Of a stretch of DNA of 64,000 bases, positions 25,900-34,614 are shown piece by piece. Position 1 is the stretch's first letter, and the number at the start of each line of letters is the position of its first letter. The stretch lies in IMG/VR virus record IMGVR_UViG_3300025849_003059, positions 19,473-83,472 of that record, one strand, 5' to 3'. The notes beneath the pieces were generated by a model. The model searched no databases. It was not told where the DNA came from and was given only the letters and a program-made list of their open reading frames with translations. The translations under genes were made by a program, and so were the position numbers. Origin of the DNA: a virus.

Positions 25900-27251
25900 A
25901 ACTTATAAAATTTAGTTAATTGTGGAAAAATTTCTTCAAAATTTAATTTTCTTCTTTTATCATATTCTTCTGTAAATAAATAGAAATCTTTTCTATTTCT
26001 ATTAAGTTTATCAGATTCTGGTTTTATATTCATATATTCTACAAGTCTTTCTAATTGATTGATTTGTTCTTCTGTTAAAAATGTATCAGATTCCCAATTA
26101 GAATTTTTACTTGAGTTAATAAGATTATTAATGTTTTTTTGAAATGTACTTTTTGTTTCATCATCAAGATTTTGGATTGATAAAAACTCTGGATATCTTA
26201 AATAGTTTGTCATAAACTGAACTTTATTGAAATCTACATCATTAATATATTTTGAACGTAATTTTAAAATATATCTAATAAAATCATCATAACTTACAAC
26301 ACTTGTTAAATTTACAGTAGTCATTATTGAAAATAAAACATTTTTAACATTAGATAAAACCTTTTCACAGTTTTTTTCCCATTTTTCTTGAATAGTTCCG
26401 AATCTAATGTATTCATTATGTTTACCAGTTGCTTCTCCACTTGTAAATAATTGTAATTCTTTTACTTTACCATCTAACTTATTTAGTTTATCAATTAATT
26501 TATCAATCAACATATCAGGTATCATAAGATTCGTGTTTATTGAAAAAATTAAATTTGGATTTGGATTTTCAATTAACTCATCCATTACTTTCCAAGTATC
26601 TTTTGATAAAAGTGGCTCACCACCTGTAATTCTTAATGTGTGTAACTTTGGATAAAGTTCTGGCCACCATTTCCAAAAGGCTTCAACATAAGGATTGTGT
26701 TCTGATTTTTTATATGGTATTTTTAAATTATCTTTAAAATAATTTATATCATTATATTTTGTAGATGTAGGATACCCTCCAAATTTTTCCACCTCTTCCA
26801 TCCATGTGGATGATATATCAGGTGAACAATATGCACATTTCATATTACAAGTACTTGAAAACGAAACTTCCAAATAACTTGGTTCAATATCTTGTGTTCG
26901 TTTTTCTAATATCTCATCTTTCTTTACTTGAGAAAATGAGTTTGCTGATTTGTATATTCTATCTGAAATATACTCTTTACCCAAATCTTCTATCTTCCAA
27001 CAATACTCACATTCAGAAGGACGTTGACCTTTCAACATCTGTTTCATCTGCCTTTTCTTATACTTTGTATTATGTAAGGCTTTATGGTTCTTTTCTAACT
27101 CTCTTAGAGGTATTTTGTGAGGGGTTGGGTGATGACACGAATGGTTATAACCATTTTGTAGGTAAAGTGTTAATTGAGACCACTTTGCTAAACAGAAACT
27201 AGTTGAAACTTCATCGAGTTGGTTTCTAATATCATTGTAAAAATTCTTCAT
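25881..27251 (-). CDS. Radical-SAM protein, CHHP subgroup, copy 2
   Basis: The 456-residue product repeats the subgroup layout: FCLAKWSQLTLYLQNG (Cys20), SCHHPTPHKIPLRELEKN (Cys39), ALHNTKYKKRQMKQMLKG, CEYC (81-84), the radical-SAM motif CNMKCAYC (135-142) and RITGGEPLLSKDTW near 220. It is closer to the 27232 copy (shared HKIPLREL) than to the 24529 copy. The C-terminus ends with an RRKLNFEEIFPQ segment common to the trio, perhaps part of the substrate site. Nineteen- and twenty-base overlaps with its neighbours show tight coupling. Intact by all motifs visible. Confidence 0.88.
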   Translation of the reverse strand: MKNFYNDIRNQLDEVSTSFCLAKWSQLTLYLQNGYNHSCHHPTPHKIPLRELEKNHKALHNTKYKKRQMKQMLKGQRPSECEYCWKIEDLGKEYISDRIYKSANSFSQVKKDEILEKRTQDIEPSYLEVSFSSTCNMKCAYCSPDISSTWMEEVEKFGGYPTSTKYNDINYFKDNLKIPYKKSEHNPYVEAFWKWWPELYPKLHTLRITGGEPLLSKDTWKVMDELIENPNPNLIFSINTNLMIPDMLIDKLIDKLNKLDGKVKELQLFTSGEATGKHNEYIRFGTIQEKWEKNCEKVLSNVKNVLFSIMTTVNLTSVVSYDDFIRYILKLRSKYINDVDFNKVQFMTNYLRYPEFLSIQNLDDETKSTFQKNINNLINSSKNSNWESDTFLTEEQINQLERLVEYMNIKPESDKLNRNRKDFYLFTEEYDKRRKLNFEEIFPQLTKFYKLCQPHI

Positions 27252-28665
27252 TTAGTTTTTTACATTGATTAAAAAAGTCAACTAACTCTGGAAATGTTTC
27301 GTGGAAATTAGTTCCTCTACGTTTATCGTGTGCAGAAATAAAATTGTAAAAATCTCTACGAGTCCTCTTAAGTGTTTCTTCATCCACTTCTTCGTCAAAC
27401 CAATCAATAATTCTTTTTATTTTTCCAATTTCAATTTGAGTAAATCCTAAGTAATGGTCTTTCCAATCTTCAATTTCCCATAAAGGTTTAACCGTATGCA
27501 TTGTTTCTGCTTGAGTTACAAACTCTTCTAATCTTTCTTTAAACTCTCTTGGTAGTATTTTAACAGTTTGATGGTGTGGGTATCTTAAATACGCAGAATC
27601 TAATGTTAGGGCAGTTACCCAATATCTATCTGGTGAGTTGTGTAGTGTTTTCATTTCAAAAACCCACTCTAAAAGTTCACCATAACGTAAAATTGATAGT
27701 GCGTTGAAGGTTGACATTATAGCTATTGATAATTTTGTTGTTTTTGAAAGAAGTTCATCAACTCTTTTTTGCCAAATAGGGAAATCTAATCCATTTCGTG
27801 CATATTCTGCTTGTTCTCCAAAAGTATCTACTGATGTAAATACTGTAAGTTCTTTTATTCTTCCACTTTCTTCTAATTCAATCATTTTTGCTAAGAACTT
27901 ATCGTATATTTTATCAGGTATACCTAAGTTTGTGTTTATAGAAAGTTTTAAATTAGTGTTTGGATTATCTGTTGTAAGAATGTGTTCTACTACCCTCCAA
28001 AAATCAGGTGACATTGTTGGTTCACCACCCGTTATTCTAAAAGTATCCATATCTTTATACAAATCTGGCCACCACTCCCAAAATGCATCTACATATGGGT
28101 TTGCTTCAGAATGTTTATATGGCATTTTACCATTTTCTTGTAACCATTCTAAGTTTCCAAAGTTATCTGATGTTGGGTATGCACCATGTTGTTTTATTTC
28201 CTCTACCCACTTTGATGAATATTGAGGACCACAATAAGAACACTTAAAATTACAAGCATTTGAGAAGGCAACTTCAACATATTTTGGATTGTAGTTTTCT
28301 CTCCAACCCAATTCTTTGATTTTATCAAAATGTGGTTTAGACCAAGGTTCAAATGATTTATAGTGTCTATCAGAAAACTCAGGTCCACTATCTTCAACCT
28401 TCCAACAATAATCACACTCTGGTGGTCTTTCGTTGTTAAGCATCATTTTTCTTTGCTTCTTCTTGTGTCTTGTGTTGTGAAGTGCGGTTGGGTTTCTTTT
28501 TAATTCTCTTAATGGAATTTTATGTGGAATGGGGTGATGACACGAGTGTGTTTCACCTGTTTGAAGATGTATTGTAACTTGAGTCCATTTTGCTAAACAA
28601 AATCCACAACCAACATCATCTAGTTGTTCTCTAAAATCATATAACTGTCCTCTATGGTCTATCAT
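27232..28665 (-). CDS. Radical-SAM protein, CHHP subgroup, copy 3
   Basis: The 477-residue product is the first transcribed of the radical-SAM run. It has FCLAKWTQVTIHLQTG (Cys23, with another Cys20), SCHHPIPHKIPLRELKRN (Cys42), ALHNTRHKKKQRKMMLNN, CDYC (84-87), the radical-SAM motif CNFKCSYC (138-145), and RITGGEPTMSPDFW near 220. The ATG at 28665 forms an ATGA overlap with the stop of the GT7-LamG gene upstream, tying radical chemistry to glycosyl transfer at the level of translation. No transmembrane segment is present. What it modifies is unknown. Confidence 0.88.
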   Translation of the reverse strand: MIDHRGQLYDFREQLDDVGCGFCLAKWTQVTIHLQTGETHSCHHPIPHKIPLRELKRNPTALHNTRHKKKQRKMMLNNERPPECDYCWKVEDSGPEFSDRHYKSFEPWSKPHFDKIKELGWRENYNPKYVEVAFSNACNFKCSYCGPQYSSKWVEEIKQHGAYPTSDNFGNLEWLQENGKMPYKHSEANPYVDAFWEWWPDLYKDMDTFRITGGEPTMSPDFWRVVEHILTTDNPNTNLKLSINTNLGIPDKIYDKFLAKMIELEESGRIKELTVFTSVDTFGEQAEYARNGLDFPIWQKRVDELLSKTTKLSIAIMSTFNALSILRYGELLEWVFEMKTLHNSPDRYWVTALTLDSAYLRYPHHQTVKILPREFKERLEEFVTQAETMHTVKPLWEIEDWKDHYLGFTQIEIGKIKRIIDWFDEEVDEETLKRTRRDFYNFISAHDKRRGTNFHETFPELVDFFNQCKKLNEEFLQ

Positions 28666-30110
28666 AAACTGATTTTTATCATATTAACTAGTTTCTTTTT
28701 TGATACTTTTTTTTCTTTAAATCTTAGAGTATTTAAACCTTCAATTTTATAATTATCAAAATCTTCTCTAACTTCATTATAAAATCTAATTTGATTTTTT
28801 CTAGTATCAGAATGTATCCACTTATTTCCAATAGATGAATTTGATTTATGTTTTAAAGATTTAAATCTACTTTCTCTTCTATGTGGTTTTGGTAGATATG
28901 ATTTAAAAGATTCTATACCCTTGTATAAATATGTATTGTATAATTTTATGTTATTCTGCTGAGCTATATCAATACATTCTTCTTTTTTAGAAAATTCTGG
29001 TAATATCTGACATAATAAAAATTCTGATGATATGAAGTTATCAAAATTTCTTATTTTGGGTGTTGTTGGATTTTCGTATATTGATTTAACTTCGTTTGAA
29101 TCTAATCCAACATCATATATTTCAACTACACCAACTTTTCCAATTAAAAATTCTTTGTTTGTTTTTTTACTATTAGGTGCACCTACAAATATCTCATCAG
29201 TTGATAATTGTAAAATTTCAGTATCCATTTCTATTTTTTCAATCAATTCACCATTGACGTAAAATGAAATAAATTTATTATCTTCATATGTCATTGTTAG
29301 ATGTGTCCATGCTTCACCCATTATATCAGAAGATATTGAATATGCTTTTTTATTCAAATCATAAGTCTGACAAAAGTATCTACGAAAGGAATTGTAAAAT
29401 AATCCAATGTTGTAGCCTGGTATAGATAATATTGGGAATTCATCATAATCTTTATTTTTACTTAATTTTATTTCTTCTGGTTTTACTAAAACTGAAATAG
29501 TGAAATCATCTTCCAATAAAATAGAATCTTTTGTTGAAATTTTTATATAACTTCTATCACCATCTAATTTGAATGAATGAATTTCACTTACATTGGAATT
29601 ACCAAACACTTCTTTGTCAATATCCAATCCTGCTTGAATACATCTTATCAATAAATCATCATCTTCGAATCCCCATCCCCAATATTCATTGGAGAATCCA
29701 TTGATAGTTTTAAAATCTTCTTTGGTAAACATTGTTACTCCACCAAAGTAATCAAAGAATGTTGTTTCGTAATCGTGTTCTTGTAAATGAGTTGCTAAAT
29801 GTAAAGGTTTATCTGAATATGAGTAATCTACATCTTCTGGTAACATATCAACATCATGAAATACAAAATAATCACACCCTTTATCAACGGCATACTTATA
29901 TCCTGCATTCAGAAGTTTACCTCTATTAAAAGGTTTATCATCTGTCTGTTCAACGATGAAGATTTCATAATCAATATCCTTAATATAATCTTTCATATGA
30001 GATAAGAACCTTTTCAGTTGTTGTTCTCTATCTCTATATGGAACTATTATACCAAGTTTATGAGTTATCTTCTTCTCCTTGAGTCTCTTTGTTCTCTTGG
30101 ATTCTCTCAC
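28662..30110 (-). CDS. GT7-type glycosyltransferase with inserted LamG-like domain
   Basis: As for the 20142-21566 enzyme, the GT7 fold is split by a jelly-roll module. Counting from a GTG at 30110, VPYRDRE is at 23-29, the metal motif HDVDM at 85-89, YFGGVTMFTKEDF near 121 and an intact WGWGFEDDD at 144-152. The LamG-like part spans about 175-350 (LDGDRSYIKIS, WTHLTMTYEDNKFISFYVNGE, IGKVGVVEIYDVGL), and GT7-like KIEGLNTLRF returns near the end. The start is uncertain: GTG at 30110 has a ribosome site only two bases away and overlaps its neighbour by 53 bases. AAGGAG lies six bases before an ATA codon at residue 15, next to the conserved fold. Confidence 0.82.
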   Translation of the reverse strand: MRESKRTKRLKEKKITHKLGIIVPYRDREQQLKRFLSHMKDYIKDIDYEIFIVEQTDDKPFNRGKLLNAGYKYAVDKGCDYFVFHDVDMLPEDVDYSYSDKPLHLATHLQEHDYETTFFDYFGGVTMFTKEDFKTINGFSNEYWGWGFEDDDLLIRCIQAGLDIDKEVFGNSNVSEIHSFKLDGDRSYIKISTKDSILLEDDFTISVLVKPEEIKLSKNKDYDEFPILSIPGYNIGLFYNSFRRYFCQTYDLNKKAYSISSDIMGEAWTHLTMTYEDNKFISFYVNGELIEKIEMDTEILQLSTDEIFVGAPNSKKTNKEFLIGKVGVVEIYDVGLDSNEVKSIYENPTTPKIRNFDNFISSEFLLCQILPEFSKKEECIDIAQQNNIKLYNTYLYKGIESFKSYLPKPHRRESRFKSLKHKSNSSIGNKWIHSDTRKNQIRFYNEVREDFDNYKIEGLNTLRFKEKKVSKKKLVNMIKISL

Positions 30111-30333
30111 TTCCTCTTTCGGGTCTGTTTATACTTCCTTTTGTTCTTGTTTTGAAAATTTGAAAAAATTCATTCAAATACCACTCTAATCTTTCAGACC
30201 ATTCTACTAGTCCAACATCCTCGTTGTAATCATTTCGTTCTTCGAGGGCATCTGCGATTCTTCCAAAAGCCTTAGCCATCTTTTCATAGGCCTCAACTTT
30301 TCTTTCTTCAAAGTTATTATCTTTATCTGCCAT
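30058..30333 (-). CDS. Small helical phage protein, 91 residues
   Basis: The product is acidic and helical at the N-terminus (ERKVEAYEKMAKAFGRIADALEE), then carries an aromatic segment WSERLEWYLNEFFQIF (about residues 45-60). The end is hydrophilic and disordered. It is the kind of small helical protein often found between phage accessory genes. The ATG at 30333 lies four bases after the stop of the upstream GT7 gene, and its tail overlaps the next GT7 gene by 53 bases or fewer depending on that start. It could be a partner or chaperone of the flanking transferases; nothing in the sequence proves it. Confidence 0.55.
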   Translation of the reverse strand: MADKDNNFEERKVEAYEKMAKAFGRIADALEERNDYNEDVGLVEWSERLEWYLNEFFQIFKTRTKGSINRPERGSERIQENKETQGEEDNS

Positions 30334-30337
30334 AATA

Positions 30338-31795
30338 TTAAGTTATTATTCTTACTAATTTATATTCACTTCTATCTTGGATATCCATTATTTTATATTT
30401 TAATGTAGATAATCCAATTTTTTTATAATCAAGTTCATCTGTTAACACTTCGTTAAAGAAAATATCAGCATTCTCTTCAATATCAGGGTCATATTCATAA
30501 TATTTTTCAATAATATTTTCATCATCATCGTGTACTAATGACTTGTACTTACCATCCAATCTAACTGGTATGGAAATTTCATCTGTTAGGTATATTTCTT
30601 CATTTGATAAATTAAAATTACTACCTTCAATATTTAAATGATTGTAATTCTTACCTGAATCTAATACCACCCTATTTTTATATAACTTATCAAAGTTAAA
30701 AAAGTTACTCAATACAATACCATATTTATTTTTTAATAAATCAAGGTTAGATTTTCCATTATAATATAGGTCAGATACGATATCATCATTTATTTTACTA
30801 GAAATACAAAAGATATCTGCTAGTTTAATTTCAGAATTTGTATCTGATATTTTAATTGAATGATTTTTATAATCGTATAATTTAAAATCTTTTGGTAAGT
30901 TACCACTAACTTTAATATTATTAAGATATAATGATATTTTATCATCATCAAAAGAAAAAACTGCATGATTCCATGTGTTTTTATAATAAGTTTGACTTAT
31001 CTCTTGGTGTTTTTCTTTTGTATCCCATATTTGACCTATTAAGTATTTACCATCTGATAAAAATAGACCAGAATCACATCCTTCAAACGCAAATAAGTTT
31101 TTAGGATAATCACCTCCATTATCTTTAAACCATAATGATATTGTAAACTGTTTTTCTATATCGTTTTGGGTTAATTTATTTATAACACCATAGAATCTAG
31201 TATCTTTTTCGATTTCAACTAAATTTAGTGTTTGTTTTTTTGGATTATTGCTCAAATCAACATCTTCAATTCTATATGGTAGGATATCATCATTATTATA
31301 TTTTGAATATGTTTTGTTTAAATCATAATATACTTCAAGATATGCATCACTTTTTTCTAATCTATATAATAAATCTAAATCACTAAAACCATAACCATAG
31401 TATTCTGGTGAGTAACCATTTGAATTTTCAAAATCTTCTCTATTAATTAACAAAACACCACCCATATATTGAGGATAGGGTAGTTCACCATTATGAGCCT
31501 CAACATCATTTGCTAAATGAGTTGGTTCATCAACATAAGAATAATCACATTCATCTGTCATTGGTAACATATCAATATCGTGGAAACAAAAATAGTTATA
31601 TTCTGCATCTATTTCCTTAACAACAGCATTACATAGTTTTCCATAATTAAATGGTCTATCATCTGCTTGTTCAGCTATAAAAATATCATAATCAATTCCT
31701 TTACCATCTAAGAATTCATGCATATGAGGAACAAATGTATTTAAATGTTCTTCTCTATCTCTATATGGAACGATTATTGCTAATTTATCACTCAT
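30338..31795 (-). CDS. GT7-like protein with LamG-like insertion and degenerate acidic motif
   Basis: The 485-residue product shares the GT7-LamG architecture: VPYRDREEHL (10-19), metal motif HDIDM (72-76) and YMGGVLLINREDFENSNGYS. At the position of WGWGxEDDD it reads YGYGFSDLD (133-141), so two of the acidic residues, including the glutamate, are replaced. The LamG-like region spans about 180-345 (FTISLWFKDNGG, WNHAVFSFDDDKISLYLNN), and IGLSTLKYKIMDI closes the GT7 fold. It may have changed donor or acceptor, or serve as a non-catalytic binding partner for the two intact paralogues. It overlaps the upstream gene by four bases (ATGA). Confidence 0.75.
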   Translation of the reverse strand: MSDKLAIIVPYRDREEHLNTFVPHMHEFLDGKGIDYDIFIAEQADDRPFNYGKLCNAVVKEIDAEYNYFCFHDIDMLPMTDECDYSYVDEPTHLANDVEAHNGELPYPQYMGGVLLINREDFENSNGYSPEYYGYGFSDLDLLYRLEKSDAYLEVYYDLNKTYSKYNNDDILPYRIEDVDLSNNPKKQTLNLVEIEKDTRFYGVINKLTQNDIEKQFTISLWFKDNGGDYPKNLFAFEGCDSGLFLSDGKYLIGQIWDTKEKHQEISQTYYKNTWNHAVFSFDDDKISLYLNNIKVSGNLPKDFKLYDYKNHSIKISDTNSEIKLADIFCISSKINDDIVSDLYYNGKSNLDLLKNKYGIVLSNFFNFDKLYKNRVVLDSGKNYNHLNIEGSNFNLSNEEIYLTDEISIPVRLDGKYKSLVHDDDENIIEKYYEYDPDIEENADIFFNEVLTDELDYKKIGLSTLKYKIMDIQDRSEYKLVRIIT

Positions 31796-32670
31796 ATTCT
31801 AATAACCTTTTTTGTTATCGTATCCCAATGTTTATAAGATGAATGTAAATTATCTTCTGAATCTTGTATGTAAAATTCTTTATCAGATATATCAATCTTA
31901 TAATCATTTAATTGTATTGCTCTATACATTTTTTTATATTCTTTCCAAAATGTATAATCTTCTTTTGTATTCGATACTTCTTTTAACCTATCCAACACAG
32001 TAGAATCCCATTTGAAGTGATGAACTTGTACAAACCCACTACCATCTTCTAAAATATTTTTTTTGTTTATGTGTCCAATTGGGTATCGTTGTGGATGAAA
32101 TATACTTCCATATCCCCAAGTATTTTTACCATCTCCTAAATCAACATAGTGTTGTCCTGCGGTAACATTAACTGAACCTTTCATTACACAAACCTTATTT
32201 GGACATGCACCACTCAATGGATTTCTAAAAAATCCAACATTAGGGAACTCTTTCCATATATCACTATCTTTCGATATATTTGGGAATTCCCCATTCACAC
32301 CTATTCTATCCAAAAATCCACCAGTAATAAATGTCCAACCATTTTCTTCACATCGTTGAATCATTGTTCGTAATGGAATTGGATATATGTGAAACTCATC
32401 GTCGTCCGAAACCACCCACCATTCATTTGGTTTTGTTTGTTTTACTTTGTTGTATAATTCAGTTACCTTCTCCCAATGAAATTTAGGTTCTGTAACAACC
32501 ATATAAGGTTCTACACCACACTTCTTTACTTCTTCAAGTATTCCATCATCTTCACTCTGTCTGTACACTACAACGAAGATTTCATCTACTATCGATTCGT
32601 AGTGTTTTATCATATGGGGAAGCAAAGTAGTATTGTGTCCTACTATCGTAACCAAATTTATTTTTTGCAT
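31792..32670 (-). CDS. GT-A type glycosyltransferase-like protein
   Basis: The 292-residue product resembles family 2/92-like glycosyltransferases. It has an N-terminal strand-helix start (NLVTIVGHNTTLLPHMIKHY), EIFVVVYRQSEDDG, and WWVVSDDDEFHIYP near residues 88-101, which holds the DxD-type metal motif. A histidine-rich acceptor region (SIFHPQRYPIGHIN, QVHHFKWDSTVLDRL) follows, as in enzymes that have HxxWK-like signatures. No membrane helix is present. It overlaps the methyltransferase gene upstream by 13 bases. The donor is presumably one of the nucleotide sugars made by the downstream genes. Confidence 0.75.
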   Translation of the reverse strand: MQKINLVTIVGHNTTLLPHMIKHYESIVDEIFVVVYRQSEDDGILEEVKKCGVEPYMVVTEPKFHWEKVTELYNKVKQTKPNEWWVVSDDDEFHIYPIPLRTMIQRCEENGWTFITGGFLDRIGVNGEFPNISKDSDIWKEFPNVGFFRNPLSGACPNKVCVMKGSVNVTAGQHYVDLGDGKNTWGYGSIFHPQRYPIGHINKKNILEDGSGFVQVHHFKWDSTVLDRLKEVSNTKEDYTFWKEYKKMYRAIQLNDYKIDISDKEFYIQDSEDNLHSSYKHWDTITKKVIRI

Positions 32671-33440
32671 TTTTGTATGAATGTTAAACCGGTAGAAGAT
32701 GGTTTAGATTTAAATATACCATTGTTAAAAAAGTTAAAAACCTCCCAATCTTTATCTTCTTTTAATTCTTTAATTAATTTTGAAGGTCCTTCTGCAAATT
32801 CATCGTGATGATTTTGGTCTGTGATATCTTTTGTTATAATATATTCTTTTTCGAATGAATCATCAGTATCGTGTATTGATATTATTCCATGAGGTGAGAG
32901 TAATTTGGAATATAATTCAAAATCAAGTTTTACATCCTCGTATGTATGACCGGCATCTATATGAAGGTAGTCAATTTTTATATCTTCTTTTACAAAAAAG
33001 TTATAATAAGCATTTTCAGTAGTTTCATTTATAATTCTTGGAAAAAACTTTTTTCTTAGATAGGAATTTTCTTCTAACCAATCTACATTACCTCCAACTC
33101 CATTTGCGGCATCTACTAAAAAAGTAACACCGATATCTCCCCAATTATAATCTCTATTTCCTTCGAAGATTCCGGCATCATATAAATCAATTCTTGATTG
33201 TGTCATGATTCGTGGAATGAATCCACCACCACTCCCTAAACATACACATACTTTTGCACGAAGATAATGAATAACACTATACACCAACAAACCATCTCCC
33301 ATACTAAATTCAGTAGCACCATGTGTCCATCTATATGCTAGTGGAGAATGTTCAGTATATTCACGACCATCTTCAGCTTTCTTAGTATATAAGTTATTGG
33401 TTATAAAATCTTTTATATAATTTAAATTAAGAATATTCAT
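32658..33440 (-). CDS. SAM-dependent methyltransferase, cephalosporin-hydroxylase/Methyltransf_24-like
   Basis: The 260-residue product has a class I methyltransferase core: CVCLGSGGGFIPRIM (about residues 80-94) as the SAM-binding glycine loop, an acidic IDLYD after it, and YLHIDAGHTYEDVKLDFELY (about 160-180). LLSPHGIISIHDTDD follows, typical of the Methyltransf_24 group that acts on sugars and small molecules. It is first behind the TATATTTATATA box at 33482-33493, about 40 bases before the start, so it opens the long modification operon. O-methylation of a transferred sugar is the likeliest role, by context. Confidence 0.8.
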   Translation of the reverse strand: MNILNLNYIKDFITNNLYTKKAEDGREYTEHSPLAYRWTHGATEFSMGDGLLVYSVIHYLRAKVCVCLGSGGGFIPRIMTQSRIDLYDAGIFEGNRDYNWGDIGVTFLVDAANGVGGNVDWLEENSYLRKKFFPRIINETTENAYYNFFVKEDIKIDYLHIDAGHTYEDVKLDFELYSKLLSPHGIISIHDTDDSFEKEYIITKDITDQNHHDEFAEGPSKLIKELKEDKDWEVFNFFNNGIFKSKPSSTGLTFIQKCKK

Positions 33441-33481
33441 TTAGTGTTTATAGTTATAAAGCTTAACCCCCTACCCCCTTG

Positions 33482-33493
33482 TATATAAATATA
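33482..33493 (-). promoter_or_regulatory. Late-type promoter box TATATTTATATA opening the modification operon
   Basis: Exact copy about 40 bases before the methyltransferase start. No further copy is found in the next 22 kb, so this box and the one at 34615 may serve the entire run of coupled genes. Confidence 0.65.
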
Positions 33494-33519
33494 TAAAAAT
33501 ATATAAAACGTAAAATAAA

Positions 33520-34599
33520 TTACCAAAAAGAAAGTATTTGAGTTCGGACATTATCTGCCCATTCTTTTTTATTATCGAATCGTTTCATGAATCCTATTAA
33601 TTTATCTCTTTCAATTGAACGTTCTTGGTGAGAATCTCGTAAGATTTGTTTGATACATTTATCAAATTCGTTTTTAGTAGATGCTCTATATTTGTAATCT
33701 AATTCGGGTGCCCAATCTTTATTAATTATTGGTAATTTTCCATAATCAACCGCCTCAAAGATACTATATCCAAATGGTTCTCTAAAAGATGCTCCATGAA
33801 AAATACCCCAATTTTTTGTGAAAAAAGCATTCTTTATTTTTGGGTCCCATTGGTAAATATCTACTGAAGGCATTTGATATCGTGTGGTATCTCTTAAATT
33901 TTTTACATCAAACTGACCGGTCAATGCATATCCTTTATCTATACCATGCATCCAATGTAAACACTTTCTAGTTTCAGCTCTAGCAGCATAACCAACTGTT
34001 CCATTATTAACGTTTGGAGTTAATGAAGCAGGACCTCTGAATTCATAATAGTTTGGTAAATAATAAGTATAGTTTGGAAAATCTGATAATAATTGAGAAC
34101 TATTTAAACCTATCCAAATTCTTCTTTTACAAGTTAATAAAAATTCACTATACCACTTTTCATCAACTTTTGTTTGAAATTGTAATCTATCTAATTCTGG
34201 TAGATATTTCCATATCTCTTTCATATCTTTTGGATATGCATGTACGAAACAAATACCAAATATATCTTCAAACTTCCATAAATGTTCTCTCATGTGATAA
34301 TGAGGATGTAAGAAATGAACCCAATTTGATTCTCTACCCCATTGTTCAGTAATAGATGGGTCATCATAGTGAAAGTGAAATCTTAGACCAGGTGGAAGTG
34401 ATTCTTCTTTAAAATTACTAGGTCTTTTTGAATCAATTAACAATCTATATCTTCTTTTATTTGGTAGTTTTGTCCATACTTCCTTTAAAAAATTATTTAC
34501 CCAAATATCTGCTCCACCTTGAACTGTATTTCCTGCACCAGTACAAACTAAAAGAATCCAAGGTGTTGATTTTGATGATTTTTTAACAACTTCTGACAT
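33520..34599 (-). CDS. GT-B (family 4-like) glycosyltransferase
   Basis: The 359-residue product has the GT-B layout: an N-terminal acceptor half with WILLVCTGAGNTVQGGADIW (a glycine-rich loop) and HFLHPHYHMREHLW, a linker, and a donor half with VGYAARAETRKCLHWMHG. The family signature FREPFGYSIFEAVDYGKLPI is near residues 280-300, where two glutamates bracket the donor phosphates. No membrane anchor is seen. It has its own TATATTTATATA box (34615-34626) 15 bases before the ATG and lies just downstream of the host-recognition protein gene. That makes it a link between the virion module and the modification operon. Confidence 0.82.
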   Translation of the reverse strand: MSEVVKKSSKSTPWILLVCTGAGNTVQGGADIWVNNFLKEVWTKLPNKRRYRLLIDSKRPSNFKEESLPPGLRFHFHYDDPSITEQWGRESNWVHFLHPHYHMREHLWKFEDIFGICFVHAYPKDMKEIWKYLPELDRLQFQTKVDEKWYSEFLLTCKRRIWIGLNSSQLLSDFPNYTYYLPNYYEFRGPASLTPNVNNGTVGYAARAETRKCLHWMHGIDKGYALTGQFDVKNLRDTTRYQMPSVDIYQWDPKIKNAFFTKNWGIFHGASFREPFGYSIFEAVDYGKLPIINKDWAPELDYKYRASTKNEFDKCIKQILRDSHQERSIERDKLIGFMKRFDNKKEWADNVRTQILSFW

Positions 34600-34614
34600 A
34601 TGTTATAACACTTT

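Noticed and set aside
27704-28225. 173-codon plus-strand open frame opposite a radical-SAM gene
   Set aside because: It is the longest antisense frame, but it lies inside a gene with intact catalytic motifs, shows no motif of its own and has no promoter box upstream.
30058-30333. RiPP precursor peptide for the radical-SAM enzymes
   Set aside because: The product is a charged helical protein without a Cys/Gly-rich core, repeats or leader cleavage site; the 110-residue gene at 19813 also does not fit.
33441-33519. A terminator or RNA element in the gap before the methyltransferase gene
   Set aside because: The C-rich run CCCCCTACCCCC has no matching stem partner; only the promoter box is supported.
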